In this document: positions 9,008 to 18,737 of the stretch, piece by piece
Position numbering within the stretch: position 1 is the first letter of the stretch
Layout: the number at the start of each line of letters is the position of its first letter
DNA from: Verrucomicrobiota bacterium
GTDB taxonomy: Bacteria > Verrucomicrobiota > Verrucomicrobiia > Opitutales > Opitutaceae
Direction: 5' to 3'
DNA length: 64,000 nt
Assembly (NCBI GenBank): GCA_963205455.1
Contig: CAUJJL010000094.1
Coordinates: 1 to 64,000, forward strand
Position numbers and translations under genes: made by a program
Notes under the pieces: model-generated
Database searches by the model: none
Seen by the model: the letters and a program-made list of their open reading frames with translations, nothing else
What the model was told of the DNA's origin: nothing

Positions 9008-9037
9008 TTTACATTTTCAGCACCGAAATTGTAGTAT
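9008..9037 (+). promoter_or_regulatory. Candidate promoter of sdhCAB
   Basis: TTTACA (9008-9013) and TAGTAT (9032-9037) are separated by 18 bases and lie about 65 bases before sdhC. This is a sigma70-like pair with five and four matches to consensus. Nothing else recognisable was found in the 265-base spacer 8839-9103. Confidence 0.4.
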
Positions 9038-9103
9038 TGGCCATCTCACCAGGAGCGCATTTCCCTCGATGTCTCCCGCCTGGATAGCTGGACTACTCTC
9101 ACG

Positions 9104-9898
9104 ATGAGCCTAATCGGCAACCTCTTCTGCTCGACTGTTGGCCGCAAATTCCTGATGGCCGTCACCGGCCTCATTCTCGTCGGCTTCGTGATCGGCCATC
9201 TGGTCGGTAACCTCCAGATATTTGGTCACCCCGACTCGATCAACGGCTACGCACAATTCCTCCACTCGCTCGGACCGCTCCTTTGGATCACGCGCATCGG
9301 ACTGCTCATCGCAGCCGTCATTCACATCTGGGCCGCGATAGCGCTCACGCGGACCAACGCACAGGCGAGGGGTGCGCAGCACTACGGCGTAAACCGCTGG
9401 ATACGCGCGCCCTTCGCTTCACGCTATATGCGGCTCACCGGCTTCGTGGTGCTCGCATTCCTCGCCTACCACCTTGCCCAATTCACGCTGGGCTATGCGT
9501 CGTCGGCGACTTTCAAAGGCCACCTTCCGGAATACACGATGGCATCGGATTTCCACATCTTCGGATTTCCGGCTGTCGAAAAGGGCCATGCGGTCGACGA
9601 TGTCTACAGTATGGTTTTCTACGGATTCCAGAACCCGATCATCTCAATTTTCTACATTCTTGCCGTCGGCCTGCTGACCGTCCACCTGCTTCACGGCTTC
9701 CAATCGGTGTTCCATTCCTTCGGCTGGTACAGCGCGTCCTGGGCACCCGCCCTGCGTGCAGTCACGATCATTTTCTGCATCGGGTTCTTTTTCGGCAATG
9801 CCGCCATGCCCGCCGCCATCCTCTCCGGATGGCTGAAACCCGCGCAGGGGACAAACGTCGCGGCCCAGCCCCGCACCGCCCTCAACCAGTCACCCTGA
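9104..9898 (+). CDS. sdhC: Succinate dehydrogenase cytochrome b subunit
   Basis: This is the membrane anchor of succinate:quinone oxidoreductase. The 264-residue single subunit has about five membrane helices and is the long b558-type form, so no separate SdhD is expected. The start [22 protein letters not shown] and the HLVGNLQIF segment are characteristic. Candidate haem-ligand histidines lie in the helices, for example [21 protein letters not shown] and [14 protein letters not shown]. It is the first gene of sdhC-sdhA-sdhB, the order typical of Bacteroidota and Verrucomicrobiota. The complex feeds electrons from succinate into the quinone pool. Confidence 0.95.
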   Translation: MSLIGNLFCSTVGRKFLMAVTGLILVGFVIGHLVGNLQIFGHPDSINGYAQFLHSLGPLLWITRIGLLIAAVIHIWAAIALTRTNAQARGAQHYGVNRWIRAPFASRYMRLTGFVVLAFLAYHLAQFTLGYASSATFKGHLPEYTMASDFHIFGFPAVEKGHAVDDVYSMVFYGFQNPIISIFYILAVGLLTVHLLHGFQSVFHSFGWYSASWAPALRAVTIIFCIGFFFGNAAMPAAILSGWLKPAQGTNVAAQPRTALNQSP

Positions 9899-9977
9899 AA
9901 CGGATTCACTCACCCGCTCGCCGACCGGCCGCCGCTACCAACCACCGACTTTCCGCGCCACACTGAGCATCCCACCC

Positions 9978-11900
9978 ATGGCCAAACTCGATTCCAGGAT
10001 CCCGCCGGGCCCACTCGCTGAAAAGTGGCGCAGGCACAAGGCCGAGATCAAGCTCGTCAATCCCGCCAACAAACGAAAATACGAGGTGATTGTTGTCGGC
10101 GCCGGACTCGCGGGATCTTCGGCCGCCGCGACACTCGGTGAACTCGGCTACAAGGTTCGCTGCTTCGTGTTTCACGACAGCCCACGTCGCGCCCACTCCA
10201 TCGCCGCCCAGGGCGGCATCAACGCCGCAAAGAATTACCAAAACGACGGCGACAGCGTTTACCGGCTTTTCTATGACACGGTAAAGGGAGGCGACTACCG
10301 CTCGCGTGAGGCCAACGTCCACCGCCTCGCCGAAGTCTCCGTCAACATCATCGACCAGTGCGCCGCGCAGGGAGTCCCCTTCGCGCGGGAATACGGCGGA
10401 CTTCTCGCCAACCGTTCCTTTGGCGGCGCCCAGGTATCGCGGACCTTCTACGCCCGCGGGCAGACCGGCCAGCAGCTCCTTCTTGGCGCCTATTCCGCGC
10501 TCTCCCGCACCGTCGGCCAGGGGCTCGTGCAACTTCACGCCCAGGAGGAGATGTGCGATCTCGTGGTGATCGGCGGGCAGGCCAAGGGCATCATCACACG
10601 CAACCTCGTCACGGGAAAAGTCAGCCGCTGGGCCGCCGACGCCGTCATTCTTGCCACGGGAGGATACGGCAATGTCTTCAATCTCTCGACCTATGCGCGG
10701 GGCTCGAACGCGACAGCCATTTGGCGCGCCTACAAACGTGGTGCCTGTTTCGCCAATCCATGCTACACGCAGATTCACCCCACCTGTATCCCGGTTTCTG
10801 GCGACTACCAATCCAAGCTTACGCTGATGTCCGAGTCGCTCCGCAACGACGGCCGCATCTGGGTGCCCAAGCGCAAGGAGGACTGCAAAAAGGATCCCGC
10901 AACCATCGCGGAGGAGGATCGCGACTACTACCTCGAGAGGATCTATCCGAGCTTCGGAAACCTCGCGCCGCGCGACATCTCTTCCCGGGCAGCCAAGCGG
11001 GTGTGCGACGAAGGACGCGGTGTCGGTGATTCCGGGCTGGGGGTCTACCTCGATTTCTCTGACGCCATCAAGCGCCTCGGCGAGGACACCGTGCGCGAGC
11101 GCTACGGCAACCTCTTCGACATCTATCACGAGATCACCAACGAAAACGCCTACCGCACCCCGATGCGGATCTATCCCGCGGTGCACTACACGATGGGCGG
11201 GCTCTGGGTGGACTACAACCTGATGTCCAACCTTCCCGGGCTGTTTGTCCTCGGCGAGGCAAACTTCTCCGATCATGGGGCCAACCGCCTCGGCGCCTCT
11301 GCTCTCATGCAAGGTCTAGCCGACGGCTATTTTGTCGTCCCGTACACAGTAGGCGACTACCTTGCTTCGCAGAAACCGGGATCACGCCCGTCCACCGACG
11401 CCCCAGAGTTCAAGCAGGCCGAAGACAACGTGACATCAATCATCACCCGCCTGCTGGGAGCAAAGGGCACGCATCCGGTCAGCCATTTCCACAAGCGGCT
11501 TGGTCACATCATGTGGCAATACTGCGGCATGGCGCGCACAAGGGAAGGCCTTGAAACCGCGCTGAAGGAGATCCCCAAGCTGCGCGAGGAATTCTGGGCG
11601 ACGGTGAAGGTTCCCGGCTCCGCCGACACGCTCAATCAATCGCTCGAGGTGGCCGGTCGCGTCGCGGATTTTCTTGAACTCGGCGAATTGATGTGCCGCG
11701 ACGCCCTCACACGCGAGGAGAGCTGCGGCTGCCATTTCCGTGAGGAGTACCAGCACCCGGATGGTGAATGCAAACGGGACGACGCGAATTTCGCCCATGT
11801 CGCCGCCTGGGAGTACCAAGGTGCGGGCACCGATCCCCTCCGCAATGTCGAGCCGCTTGTCTACGAAGCCATCAAGATGAGCATGCGCAACTACAAGTAA
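9978..11900 (+). CDS. sdhA: Succinate dehydrogenase flavoprotein subunit
   Basis: This is the catalytic subunit that oxidises succinate to fumarate with covalently bound FAD. The N-terminal Rossmann motif is [20 protein letters not shown] (near residue 40). The FAD attachment region reads [26 protein letters not shown] and [18 protein letters not shown] are active-site and FAD-binding signatures. The 640-residue length fits the non-classical SdhA that pairs with a single cytochrome b subunit. It lies 79 bases after sdhC and 30 bases before sdhB on the same strand, so co-transcription is likely. A long minus-strand open frame over this gene is a shadow. Confidence 0.97.
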   Translation: MAKLDSRIPPGPLAEKWRRHKAEIKLVNPANKRKYEVIVVGAGLAGSSAAATLGELGYKVRCFVFHDSPRRAHSIAAQGGINAAKNYQNDGDSVYRLFYDTVKGGDYRSREANVHRLAEVSVNIIDQCAAQGVPFAREYGGLLANRSFGGAQVSRTFYARGQTGQQLLLGAYSALSRTVGQGLVQLHAQEEMCDLVVIGGQAKGIITRNLVTGKVSRWAADAVILATGGYGNVFNLSTYARGSNATAIWRAYKRGACFANPCYTQIHPTCIPVSGDYQSKLTLMSESLRNDGRIWVPKRKEDCKKDPATIAEEDRDYYLERIYPSFGNLAPRDISSRAAKRVCDEGRGVGDSGLGVYLDFSDAIKRLGEDTVRERYGNLFDIYHEITNENAYRTPMRIYPAVHYTMGGLWVDYNLMSNLPGLFVLGEANFSDHGANRLGASALMQGLADGYFVVPYTVGDYLASQKPGSRPSTDAPEFKQAEDNVTSIITRLLGAKGTHPVSHFHKRLGHIMWQYCGMARTREGLETALKEIPKLREEFWATVKVPGSADTLNQSLEVAGRVADFLELGELMCRDALTREESCGCHFREEYQHPDGECKRDDANFAHVAAWEYQGAGTDPLRNVEPLVYEAIKMSMRNYK

Positions 11901-11930
11901 TTCCGCTGCGTTTCCCTTACCAAAAACATC

Positions 11931-12737
11931 ATGGTAGCCGGCGTTTCCAAAAACAACATTTCCGTCACCCTTCGCGTCTGGCGTCAGGCTGGCCCCGGCA
12001 AGCCCGGTGGTTTTGTCGACTATCCCGCGAAGAATGTGAACAGCAACATGTCGATTCTTGAGCTGCTCGACGTCGTCAACGACGAGCTGACGCTCAAAGG
12101 CGAGGAGCCCATTGCCTTCGCCCACGACTGCCGCGAGGGCATCTGCGGCACGTGCTCGCTCATGATCGACGGCAAGCCGCATGGCCCAAACCAGGGTGTT
12201 GCGAGCTGTCAGACCTACATGCGGAGTTTCGAGGATGGCGCGGTCATCGTGATTGAACCGTTTCGCGCCGCGCCGTTTCCCATCGTCAAGGACCTGGTCT
12301 CCGATCGCAGCGCGTTCGACAGGATCCAGCAGGCGGGAGGATTCATCACGGTGCGCACCGGTGCCGCTCCCGACGCCAATTCAATCCCGGTTCCAAAGGC
12401 CGATGCCGAACTGGCCATGGACGCCGCAGCCTGCATCGGTTGTGGCGCGTGTGTTGCCGCCTGCAAGAACCGCTCCGCCGTCCTGTTCGTCGCAGCCAAG
12501 GTCTCTCACCTCGGGCTCATGCCCCAGGGTCAGCCCGAGCGCGACAGTCGTGTGCTCGCCATGGTCAACACGGCGGACGAACTCGGCTTCGGCAGCTGCA
12601 CCAATCAGGGCGAATGCAGCGCGGCCTGCCCGAAGCTGATCAGTCACGATTTCATCGTGCGACTGAACCGCGACTATCTTTCCGCCAGTTTCCGGTCGGC
12701 CTTCTGCGCGCACGCAGCCGGCAGTCATGCCGACTGA
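11931..12737 (+). CDS. sdhB: Succinate dehydrogenase iron-sulfur subunit
   Basis: This subunit passes electrons from FAD to quinone through three iron-sulfur clusters. The plant-type [2Fe-2S] cluster ligands are in [13 protein letters not shown]. The ferredoxin-type region has [11 protein letters not shown] and [12 protein letters not shown]. The protein is 268 residues, a normal length. It is the last gene of sdhCAB and converges on a minus-strand lipoprotein gene only 14 bases away; no clear terminator is visible there. Confidence 0.96.
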   Translation: MVAGVSKNNISVTLRVWRQAGPGKPGGFVDYPAKNVNSNMSILELLDVVNDELTLKGEEPIAFAHDCREGICGTCSLMIDGKPHGPNQGVASCQTYMRSFEDGAVIVIEPFRAAPFPIVKDLVSDRSAFDRIQQAGGFITVRTGAAPDANSIPVPKADAELAMDAAACIGCGACVAACKNRSAVLFVAAKVSHLGLMPQGQPERDSRVLAMVNTADELGFGSCTNQGECSAACPKLISHDFIVRLNRDYLSASFRSAFCAHAAGSHAD

Positions 12738-12751
12738 GATAACTTTCGCGG

Positions 12752-13234
12752 TCAGGGAGCGCGGAACGCGGAGAGGTCGACGGAGCCCTGATGCTGCGTC
12801 TTGATCTCCATCGTATCCTCGCCCGCTTCGACATAGAGGACGCTTTCGATGCGGTAGCTCGCCTGGGGTTGCTGGGCAAGGGCTCTCAAGTTCGAAAGCG
12901 CCTCCGGCTTTTCAAAGGGTAGCGCGATCTCCTGGGTGGTCGTCTTCAGCGGCGGAATGCCGACAGCCTGCTCGTTCCGGATGTCGCCCACCAGGGTACC
13001 GTTGAGATAGAGCTTGTGGCGTACCCGGGAAATTCCGATCGGGACCACATTCTCGTTGGTAAACTGCAGGGTCATCATTGCCTTTGAGCCCACGGAAGAT
13101 GCGGACGACGGGCGGATGCTCAGCACCGATACCGTGACGCCACCCAGCTTGCCGACTGAACCGCATCCCGAAAACGCAATCAGCGAAACAAGCCCAAGCA
13201 GACAAACCATCGGATATAGGAAACGGCGCGACAT
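12752..13234 (-). CDS. LEA14-like (WHy domain) lipoprotein
   Basis: This is a 160-residue predicted lipoprotein. The start ATG (13234-13232) is preceded by TTGGAGGC, a clear Shine-Dalgarno sequence, which favours it over the upstream in-frame start. The N-terminus has a basic stretch and a hydrophobic segment ending in a lipobox-like LIAFSGC. The rest resembles the water-stress and hypersensitive response domain of LEA type 2 proteins: alternating beta strands with FTNENVVPIGISRVRHKLYLNG and a GIPPLKT turn. Bacterial members are small envelope proteins of unclear role. It converges on sdhB. Confidence 0.75.
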   Translation of the reverse strand: MSRRFLYPMVCLLGLVSLIAFSGCGSVGKLGGVTVSVLSIRPSSASSVGSKAMMTLQFTNENVVPIGISRVRHKLYLNGTLVGDIRNEQAVGIPPLKTTTQEIALPFEKPEALSNLRALAQQPQASYRIESVLYVEAGEDTMEIKTQHQGSVDLSAFRAP

Positions 13235-13301
13235 GCCTCCAAGATGGACGATCCGGACTTTCCCCGGCAAGCCAATCAAGCGATGTTTGAAGCGGAAGCA
13301 C

Positions 13302-13715
13302 TCATGACCAGTCTTCCACCCTGAGGCCGCTCACCCGGACAAACTCCCTCACATTATTTGTCACCAACGTGGCGCCAACCGCCAACGCATGCCCTGCCAG
13401 CAAGGCATCATAGGGGCCGATTGACTGGGCATTCGGTTTCAAGGTCGCCAATTGCACACGTACCATGGCGGCCATCTGGGCGGCCAAGGGATCAAAGGAG
13501 AATATGTCGGGAAAGATGCCCTTCAACCGGGCGACGCGCTCACGAAACGCGGGGATGTCGGGACGCTTGGCGGCGCCGTATTCAAGCTCATGGAGCACGA
13601 TCACTGACAGCCCGCAGCGGGGAAGGTGATGTTCAAGCCGGTCGCAGAGCCGGGCGTCCTCCGGTCTATCCCGAAGATAGCGCGAAAACACATTCGTGTC
13701 GGGAAGATAGATCAC
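13302..13715 (-). CDS. vapC: VapC-family PIN-domain toxin
   Basis: This is a PIN-domain ribonuclease toxin of 137 residues. Acidic active-site residues are in place: D6 in LPDTNVF, E43 in LHELEYG and D103 in GPYDALLAG, with N121 in VTNNVREF at the usual fourth position. VapC toxins typically cleave initiator tRNA or rRNA loops; the target here is unknown. Its start overlaps the stop of the antitoxin gene by four bases (ATGA), the usual sign of translational coupling. Confidence 0.92.
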   Translation of the reverse strand: MIYLPDTNVFSRYLRDRPEDARLCDRLEHHLPRCGLSVIVLHELEYGAAKRPDIPAFRERVARLKGIFPDIFSFDPLAAQMAAMVRVQLATLKPNAQSIGPYDALLAGHALAVGATLVTNNVREFVRVSGLRVEDWS

Positions 13716-13921
13716 CGGGTGTGATCAGGAAAGTCCGGAGCGGACCCACGCAAACTCCGCAGTGCCTTCAGCCGCCTGGCCTCGGCTGCAGGATCAATGG
13801 CAATGAACCCGGTGGCCGTTGGCGTGACCTCATAGGCCTTGCTGTTCACCTTGAGCGCACGTGGAAGGCGAAGCGCCTTGGAATTGCCCGCGCGAAACAC
13901 CTTGGCCGTGATCGTTCCCAT
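13712..13921 (-). CDS. vapB: VapB-family antitoxin (AbrB-like)
   Basis: This 69-residue protein has an N-terminal SpoVT/AbrB-type swapped-hairpin DNA-binding fold, seen as AKVFRAGNSKALRLPRAL. A short acidic and basic C-terminal tail would wrap and inhibit VapC. It precedes vapC with a 4-base overlap. Such antitoxins repress their own promoter together with the toxin. On the minus strand a TTGACA box (13955-13950) lies 28 bases upstream, followed by the imperfect dyad GTAGATAC...GTTATTAC, which could be the operator. Confidence 0.9.
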   Translation of the reverse strand: MGTITAKVFRAGNSKALRLPRALKVNSKAYEVTPTATGFIAIDPAAEARRLKALRSLRGSAPDFPDHTR

Positions 13922-14199
13922 GTAATAACGCTGTATCTACGGGTCCACCTGTCAAGCGCGCCCGCTTCCCGAAAAGCGGAGAATCTGAAGATTGGGCGCA
14001 GCGGAACATTACCCTGGTGCGGGTTGCATGGTTAGGCCCGAAACGTCAGGGCTGATCGCACCACTCATGCGCAGGACCAACGCTAGCCGAGCGTACAGTG
14101 TAGAAAGGGCGGCGATCGGGCCATCCGAACGCCCTCGGTTCAAATCGTCAGCTTGCTACTTTCTGTCTTGTCGGTAGCTGTGCTTATCAGGAGACCCCA
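13922..14199. other. Intergenic region between vapBC and the TPR gene
   Basis: This 278-base spacer holds the vapBC promoter side (TTGACA on minus, 13955-13950). At its other end is a good ribosome-binding site, TCAGGAGA, before the ATG at 14200. The middle (about 13980-14150) has no open frame with convincing codon use, no repeats with the rest of the window and no strong hairpin. It may be remnant DNA that came with the toxin-antitoxin pair, but nothing proves this. Confidence 0.4.
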
Positions 14200-15873
14200 A
14201 TGAATACCCATCTCGCTTATCTCTGCCGATTCCTTCTCGCCGTTTTATGGCCCTCGGCTCTTGCACACAGCGCACCGGAAGCAGCCACTATCCCGATTGT
14301 TGAAGGCCTGGGCACACATTCTTTTCGAGTGACGACTCGCTCCCAGAAGGCCCAGCAGTACTTTGACCAGGGACTTCGTTTTCTGTTCGGGTTCAACCAC
14401 GGCGCAGCCATACGCTCGTTTCAGGAGGCCGCGAGACTGGATCCCACGTGCGCGATGGCGCATTGGGGAATCGCGTATGCCAATGGTCCCCACATCAACT
14501 TTCCGGTCGTACCGCCGCCCGCTGCCGAACAGGCTTGGAACGCGCTCCAGCTCGCTCGCAGCCATGCGGCCAAAGCAACTCCCTTCGAGCAGGCGCTGAT
14601 CGAGGCGCTGGGTACACGCTACGTTCAGCCACCTCAGCCGGACGACCGACGGTCGCTCGACGAAGCCTACGCGAAGGCCATGCGGGATGTCTGGAAGCGG
14701 TTTCCTCAAAACGCGGATGCCGGAGTGCTTTTCGTAGAGTCCATGATGGACCTCCGACCCTGGGATCAATGGACTCCCGCCGGCGAACCGCAGCCAGGCA
14801 CCGAGGAAATACTCTCCACCCTTGACGCGGTGCTGAAGCTCAACCTGGAGCATCCCTTCGCAAACCATCTCTACATCCATGCGGTGGAAGCCTCGCATCA
14901 ACCCGGGCGTGCCCTTGCTGCGGCCGACCGCCTGCTCAGCCTTCAACCCGGCCTCGCGCACAACGTGCACATGCCGTCGCACATCTACATCCGCGTCGGA
15001 CAATGGCAACAGGCCATCGACTCCAATCTCGCCGCCGTAAAGGCTGATCGCGCCTACCGGAGGATCGTGGGACCGGCGACCGGACTCCTGCCGATGTATG
15101 TCGCCCACAATCAGCACATGCTGGCCTATGCGGCCATGATGTCTGGGCAGCGGAAACTCGCCCTTTCACACATTCGCGGAATGGTTCATGACCTCCCTGC
15201 TGACTTCCTTCGGGACTTCGAAAGTGTAGCAGAAGCCTGGCTGGCCATGCCGCTCGAGGTGATGGTGCGGTTCGGACAATGGGACGAAGTGCTCGCGGAG
15301 CCCGACCATCCTGCCTCACAGAAATTCACCCATGCCTTTCAGCACGCCGCGCGAGGTATCGCGTTTGCCGCCAAGGGCGACCTCGGATCCGCGCGCAAGG
15401 AGCAGGCTCTTTACCTTGATGCCGCAAAAGCGGTACCTGCCGATCAGATTGCCGCTGGCAACAATACCTGTCACGCGGTCCTGGCAATTGTCACTCCGAT
15501 GCTGGAAGGCGAGATCCTCGTTCACGAGAAAAGGATCGACGAAGGATTTGCACAACTGCGCGCCGCAATCGCCGAGGAGGACAAACTCAAGTACGATGAA
15601 CCACCGGCCTGGCTTATTCCCGTCCGCCACTCCCTCGGCGCAGCCTTGATGGCACACGGCCGTCATGCGGAAGCCGTCGAGGTCTACCGTGAGGATCTCG
15701 CCCGGCTGCCCAACAACGGCTGGTCCCTGTTCGGCCTGAGCGAGGCCCTTGTCCAACAGCGGAAGTTCGACGAGGCCCGATCCGTGAGGGAACAGTATCA
15801 GCTCGCCTGGTCAAAGGCGGACACGACCATTACGTCATCGTGTTTCTGCCAGCCCGGTGCCACCGGGCAATAG
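14200..15873 (+). CDS. Exported tetratricopeptide-repeat protein
   Basis: This 557-residue protein has a Sec signal peptide (RFLLAVLWPSALAHSA). Degenerate TPR helices follow, for example GAAIRSFQEAARLDPTCAM (about residues 67-85) and a last repeat near AVEVYREDLARLPNN. The stretch AMAHWGIAYANGPHINFP is conserved in a bacterial family of TPR proteins of unknown function, which I recognise only by that pattern. HVHMPSHIYIRVGQW is also typical of it. TPRs mediate protein contacts, so a periplasmic scaffold role is possible. The ATG has a good Shine-Dalgarno sequence (AGGAG). It is not obviously part of an operon. Confidence 0.8.
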   Translation: MNTHLAYLCRFLLAVLWPSALAHSAPEAATIPIVEGLGTHSFRVTTRSQKAQQYFDQGLRFLFGFNHGAAIRSFQEAARLDPTCAMAHWGIAYANGPHINFPVVPPPAAEQAWNALQLARSHAAKATPFEQALIEALGTRYVQPPQPDDRRSLDEAYAKAMRDVWKRFPQNADAGVLFVESMMDLRPWDQWTPAGEPQPGTEEILSTLDAVLKLNLEHPFANHLYIHAVEASHQPGRALAAADRLLSLQPGLAHNVHMPSHIYIRVGQWQQAIDSNLAAVKADRAYRRIVGPATGLLPMYVAHNQHMLAYAAMMSGQRKLALSHIRGMVHDLPADFLRDFESVAEAWLAMPLEVMVRFGQWDEVLAEPDHPASQKFTHAFQHAARGIAFAAKGDLGSARKEQALYLDAAKAVPADQIAAGNNTCHAVLAIVTPMLEGEILVHEKRIDEGFAQLRAAIAEEDKLKYDEPPAWLIPVRHSLGAALMAHGRHAEAVEVYREDLARLPNNGWSLFGLSEALVQQRKFDEARSVREQYQLAWSKADTTITSSCFCQPGATGQ

Positions 15874-15903
15874 GGGCTGACTCCTTCGACGCCCAACACT
15901 TTC

Positions 15904-16245
15904 TCAGAACATCGAAAGTGCCTTGGCACTCTCGATGCCGATCCAGATCAGGGCGCCAAGGGCGGCACAGGCCATGCCTGCGCGAAAGATCCGTTGTCTG
16001 CGGAGGCGGGCATCGTGGGCGTCGGGGTTGCCGGGGCGCCCAAGGCCTTGCTGGGACATGAAGCTGACAAACTGGGCATTGCGCAGCGTGGTGCGCCGTA
16101 TCCGCGAATTGTCCACCTTGCCAAAACGGTAGGTGGGACGGTGAAAGAGGGCGTTAAACAGGCTGCGGAACACTTCGAGAACAGTCGCTAAATTTTGATT
16201 GGTTTTTTCTACGGGAACGAAGCAGCGTCGAGCTCTTTCACGCAC
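15904..16245 (-). CDS. Possible small membrane protein
   Basis: An open frame of up to 113 codons (GTG start; shorter starts possible) occupies most of the 400-base gap between the TPR gene and lysA. It ends in a hydrophobic helix, GMACAALGALIWIGIESAKA, preceded by the basic stretch LRRQRIFR, which looks like a real single-pass C-terminal anchor. No family is recognised. A plus-strand frame over the same bases is less convincing. If the gene is shorter at its 5' end, the region upstream of lysA would be a divergent promoter. Confidence 0.4.
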   Translation of the reverse strand: MRERARRCFVPVEKTNQNLATVLEVFRSLFNALFHRPTYRFGKVDNSRIRRTTLRNAQFVSFMSQQGLGRPGNPDAHDARLRRQRIFRAGMACAALGALIWIGIESAKALSMF

Positions 16246-16274
16246 ATTTCGGATTTTTTCGCGGTCATAGCCCC

Positions 16275-17579
16275 ATGCATCATTTTCGCTACATTGGCCA
16301 AAATCTTTACTGCGAATCCGTGGATCTCACCGATGTGGCACGGCTCTACGGGACGCCGACCTACGTATACAGCACCGCGACGATTTCAGACAACTTCGCC
16401 CGCCTGACAAAGGCGCTTGCCGGCATCGATCTGCAAATCTGCTACGCGATGAAGGCAAACTCCTCACTGTCGGTGCTTCGCCACTTCTCAAACCTCGGGG
16501 CAGCCTTCGATCTCGTCAGCGGTGGCGAACTCCGCCGGGTGCTGGCAGTCGGAGGAAACGTCGAGAAAAGCGTTTTTGCAGGCGTCGGAAAGTCCGAGGA
16601 GGAAATCTCCCTGGCCCTTGAGCATCGCATCCGCGCCTTCCACGTGGAAAGCGACCCCGAGATGGCCCGCATCAACCACGTCGCAGGAAAGCTCGGCGCG
16701 AAGGCTCCCATCGCCATCCGCATCAATCCCGACGTTGATGCGAAAACCCATGCCAAGGTCACCACCGGCAAGGCCGCAAACAAGTTCGGTATCCCACTCA
16801 GCCAGGCGACTGCGGCCTACCAGGCCGCGGCAACCTATCCTCATCTCGGCATACGCGGCGTGCAGATGCACATCGGGTCGCAGTTGACCGACACATTGCC
16901 CTTTGTGGAGGCCGTAGGAAAAATCACGCCGCTCGTGAACGACCTGAGGGAAAGGTACCCTCTCGAATACCTCTCGATCGGAGGCGGCATGGGCATCGTC
17001 TACCAGGATGCGCTTGCAAGCGGCCAGGAGGACTGGTGGCAGACCCAACCCACGGGCAAACGTCCCATCACGCCTGAATCCTACGGCGCCGCACTCGTGC
17101 CGCTCCTTCAGCCGATGGGATTGAAAATCCTTGTCGAACCCGGCCGCTTTCTCGTGGGCAACGCCGGAGTCCTCCTCTCCCGTGTCGAGTATCTCAAGCG
17201 CGGTCAGGACAGGAATTTCCTCATCCTCGATGCAGCCATGAACGACCTGATGCGCCCGGCAATGTACGATGCGTTTCACGAAATCGTGCCGTTGCAGCGC
17301 GACACGTCCCGGCCCTCAATGGTAACGGACATCGTCGGCCCGATCTGCGAAAGCAGCGATTGCTTCGCGCGCGACCGACGCATTCAACAGGTCGGTGAGG
17401 GCGAACATGTCGCCCTCATGAGTGCCGGAGCCTACGGCTTCTCGATGGCAAGCCGCTACAACACCCGTTCTCTGCCGGCGGAAGTGCTCGTCAAGGGAAG
17501 CACATTCGAGCTCATTCACAGTCGCGAGACCTTCGAATCGATGATCGCCGGTGAACGCATTCCCGCGTTCCTCACATGA
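16275..17579 (+). CDS. lysA: Diaminopimelate decarboxylase
   Basis: This PLP enzyme makes lysine from meso-diaminopimelate, the last step of the pathway. The 434-residue protein has the expected fold-type III barrel. The PLP lysine is in CYAMKANSS. Further family signatures are GVQMHIGSQL, the glycine-rich phosphate loop SIGGGMG, EPGRFLVGNAG and the second active-site segment GPICESSDCFARD, with the cysteine contributed across the dimer. The start ATG gives the normal N-terminus, with RLYGTPTYVYS. gpsA follows on the same strand 103 bases later. No lysine riboswitch fits in the short upstream gap. Confidence 0.96.
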   Translation: MHHFRYIGQNLYCESVDLTDVARLYGTPTYVYSTATISDNFARLTKALAGIDLQICYAMKANSSLSVLRHFSNLGAAFDLVSGGELRRVLAVGGNVEKSVFAGVGKSEEEISLALEHRIRAFHVESDPEMARINHVAGKLGAKAPIAIRINPDVDAKTHAKVTTGKAANKFGIPLSQATAAYQAAATYPHLGIRGVQMHIGSQLTDTLPFVEAVGKITPLVNDLRERYPLEYLSIGGGMGIVYQDALASGQEDWWQTQPTGKRPITPESYGAALVPLLQPMGLKILVEPGRFLVGNAGVLLSRVEYLKRGQDRNFLILDAAMNDLMRPAMYDAFHEIVPLQRDTSRPSMVTDIVGPICESSDCFARDRRIQQVGEGEHVALMSAGAYGFSMASRYNTRSLPAEVLVKGSTFELIHSRETFESMIAGERIPAFLT

Positions 17580-17682
17580 GCGACGACCAACGCCTGCTGC
17601 AGGTCAATCGGTCCTCATCTCTGTCCGCCCCACGGTTGAGATTTCGCTATCACCGGCGCGCGCCTTGGGTTCTAATGCAGGC

Positions 17683-18681
17683 ATGAATTTCCTCGTGATA
17701 GGTGCCGGCGCTTGGGGAACCGCGTTTGCGGTGCACCTCGTGAAGCAGGGCCATTGCGTTGCTCTCGCCCCCCGCCGGTTTGAACAGGCCGTGGCCCTAG
17801 CGTCGACCCTCGAAAACAGCGACTACCTCCCAGGGATCAAGCTGCCACCAAGCCTCCAGGTCGGCCATGAGCTGACTCCCCTGCTGATGGAGGCGGAGGT
17901 CGTGCTTTTCGCCTGCCCCCTGCAGTCCTTGCGCGCCACCTGCGAGCGCGTTCGCGAAAACCTCTCCCTCTCAACGCGCCTCCGGTTTCTGATCAGCCTC
18001 TCGAAAGGACTCGAATTGGAGACGCACTTGCGCCCATCGGAGATCATTGAGTCAGTCCTGCCCGGCTACACGGTCGGTTCCCTCACGGGCCCGACTAACG
18101 CCGGAGAGGTCTCACGCGGCCTTCCCGCGGCCATGGTTCTGGGCACACGCGACACCGATACGTCGATCCCCGCGCTGCAGGCGGAATTGAGCGGACCTTC
18201 CCTGCGGGTCTATACGAGCGCCGATCTTCCCGGAGTCGAATTCGGAGGATGCCTCAAGAATATCTATGCCATCGCAGCAGGATGCTCCGATGGCCTGGGT
18301 CTGGGCGACAATGCCAAGGCCGCATTGATGACGAGGGCACTTGCGGAAATGGTCCGGCTGGGCGTGGCCCTCGGCGCACAGCGGGAAACATTTTATGGAC
18401 TGAGTGGGTTTGGCGACCTCGTTGCCACGTGTACCGGATCGTGGAGTCGAAACCGTGGTTTTGGCGAGCAACTGGGACGCGGACACCGGGCCGCGGAACT
18501 TCTGAACCGGAGCAAGTTTGTCGTCGAAGGCTACCGAACGACCGAGTCGTTCCACGGTCTCTGCCGCGAGCGGAAAATCGACGCTCCGATCCTCACCGAG
18601 GTTTATCGCGTCCTCTGTGAGAACAAGGCGCCCGCCGCCGCACTGGCGGCCTTGATGTCGCGCGAGTTGAAGAGGGAATGA
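17683..18681 (+). CDS. gpsA: NAD(P)-dependent glycerol-3-phosphate dehydrogenase
   Basis: This enzyme reduces dihydroxyacetone phosphate to sn-glycerol 3-phosphate for phospholipid synthesis. The start ATG 17683 is chosen because it places the dinucleotide-binding motif MNFLVIGAGAWGTAFA at the N-terminus; the frame is open upstream but does not look coding. LTGPTNAGEVSRGLP is the family's GPs(F/N)A loop. The catalytic lysine is in the segment GGCLKNIYAIAAGCSDGLGL, and SRNRGFGEQLGRG is another hallmark. The length is 332 residues, as usual. Confidence 0.95.
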   Translation: MNFLVIGAGAWGTAFAVHLVKQGHCVALAPRRFEQAVALASTLENSDYLPGIKLPPSLQVGHELTPLLMEAEVVLFACPLQSLRATCERVRENLSLSTRLRFLISLSKGLELETHLRPSEIIESVLPGYTVGSLTGPTNAGEVSRGLPAAMVLGTRDTDTSIPALQAELSGPSLRVYTSADLPGVEFGGCLKNIYAIAAGCSDGLGLGDNAKAALMTRALAEMVRLGVALGAQRETFYGLSGFGDLVATCTGSWSRNRGFGEQLGRGHRAAELLNRSKFVVEGYRTTESFHGLCRERKIDAPILTEVYRVLCENKAPAAALAALMSRELKRE

Positions 18682-18737
18682 AACACCGGGACGCAAACAC
18701 ACCCGCGTGGGGTTAGGGGACCCGATCCCAAAAGGGA

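Noticed and set aside
9906..11312. 468-codon minus-strand open frame across sdhA
   Set aside because: It lies fully opposite a gene with all SdhA motifs. Long antisense frames are common in GC-rich DNA with this codon bias.
14030..14100. Possible integron attC-like site (GTTAGGC near vapBC)
   Set aside because: Only one GTTRRRY-like heptamer is present. No paired RYYYAAC box at suitable spacing, no cassette array and no integrase.
16192..16274. Lysine riboswitch upstream of lysA
   Set aside because: The gap is about 80 bases, too short for the aptamer, and no suitable fold is visible.
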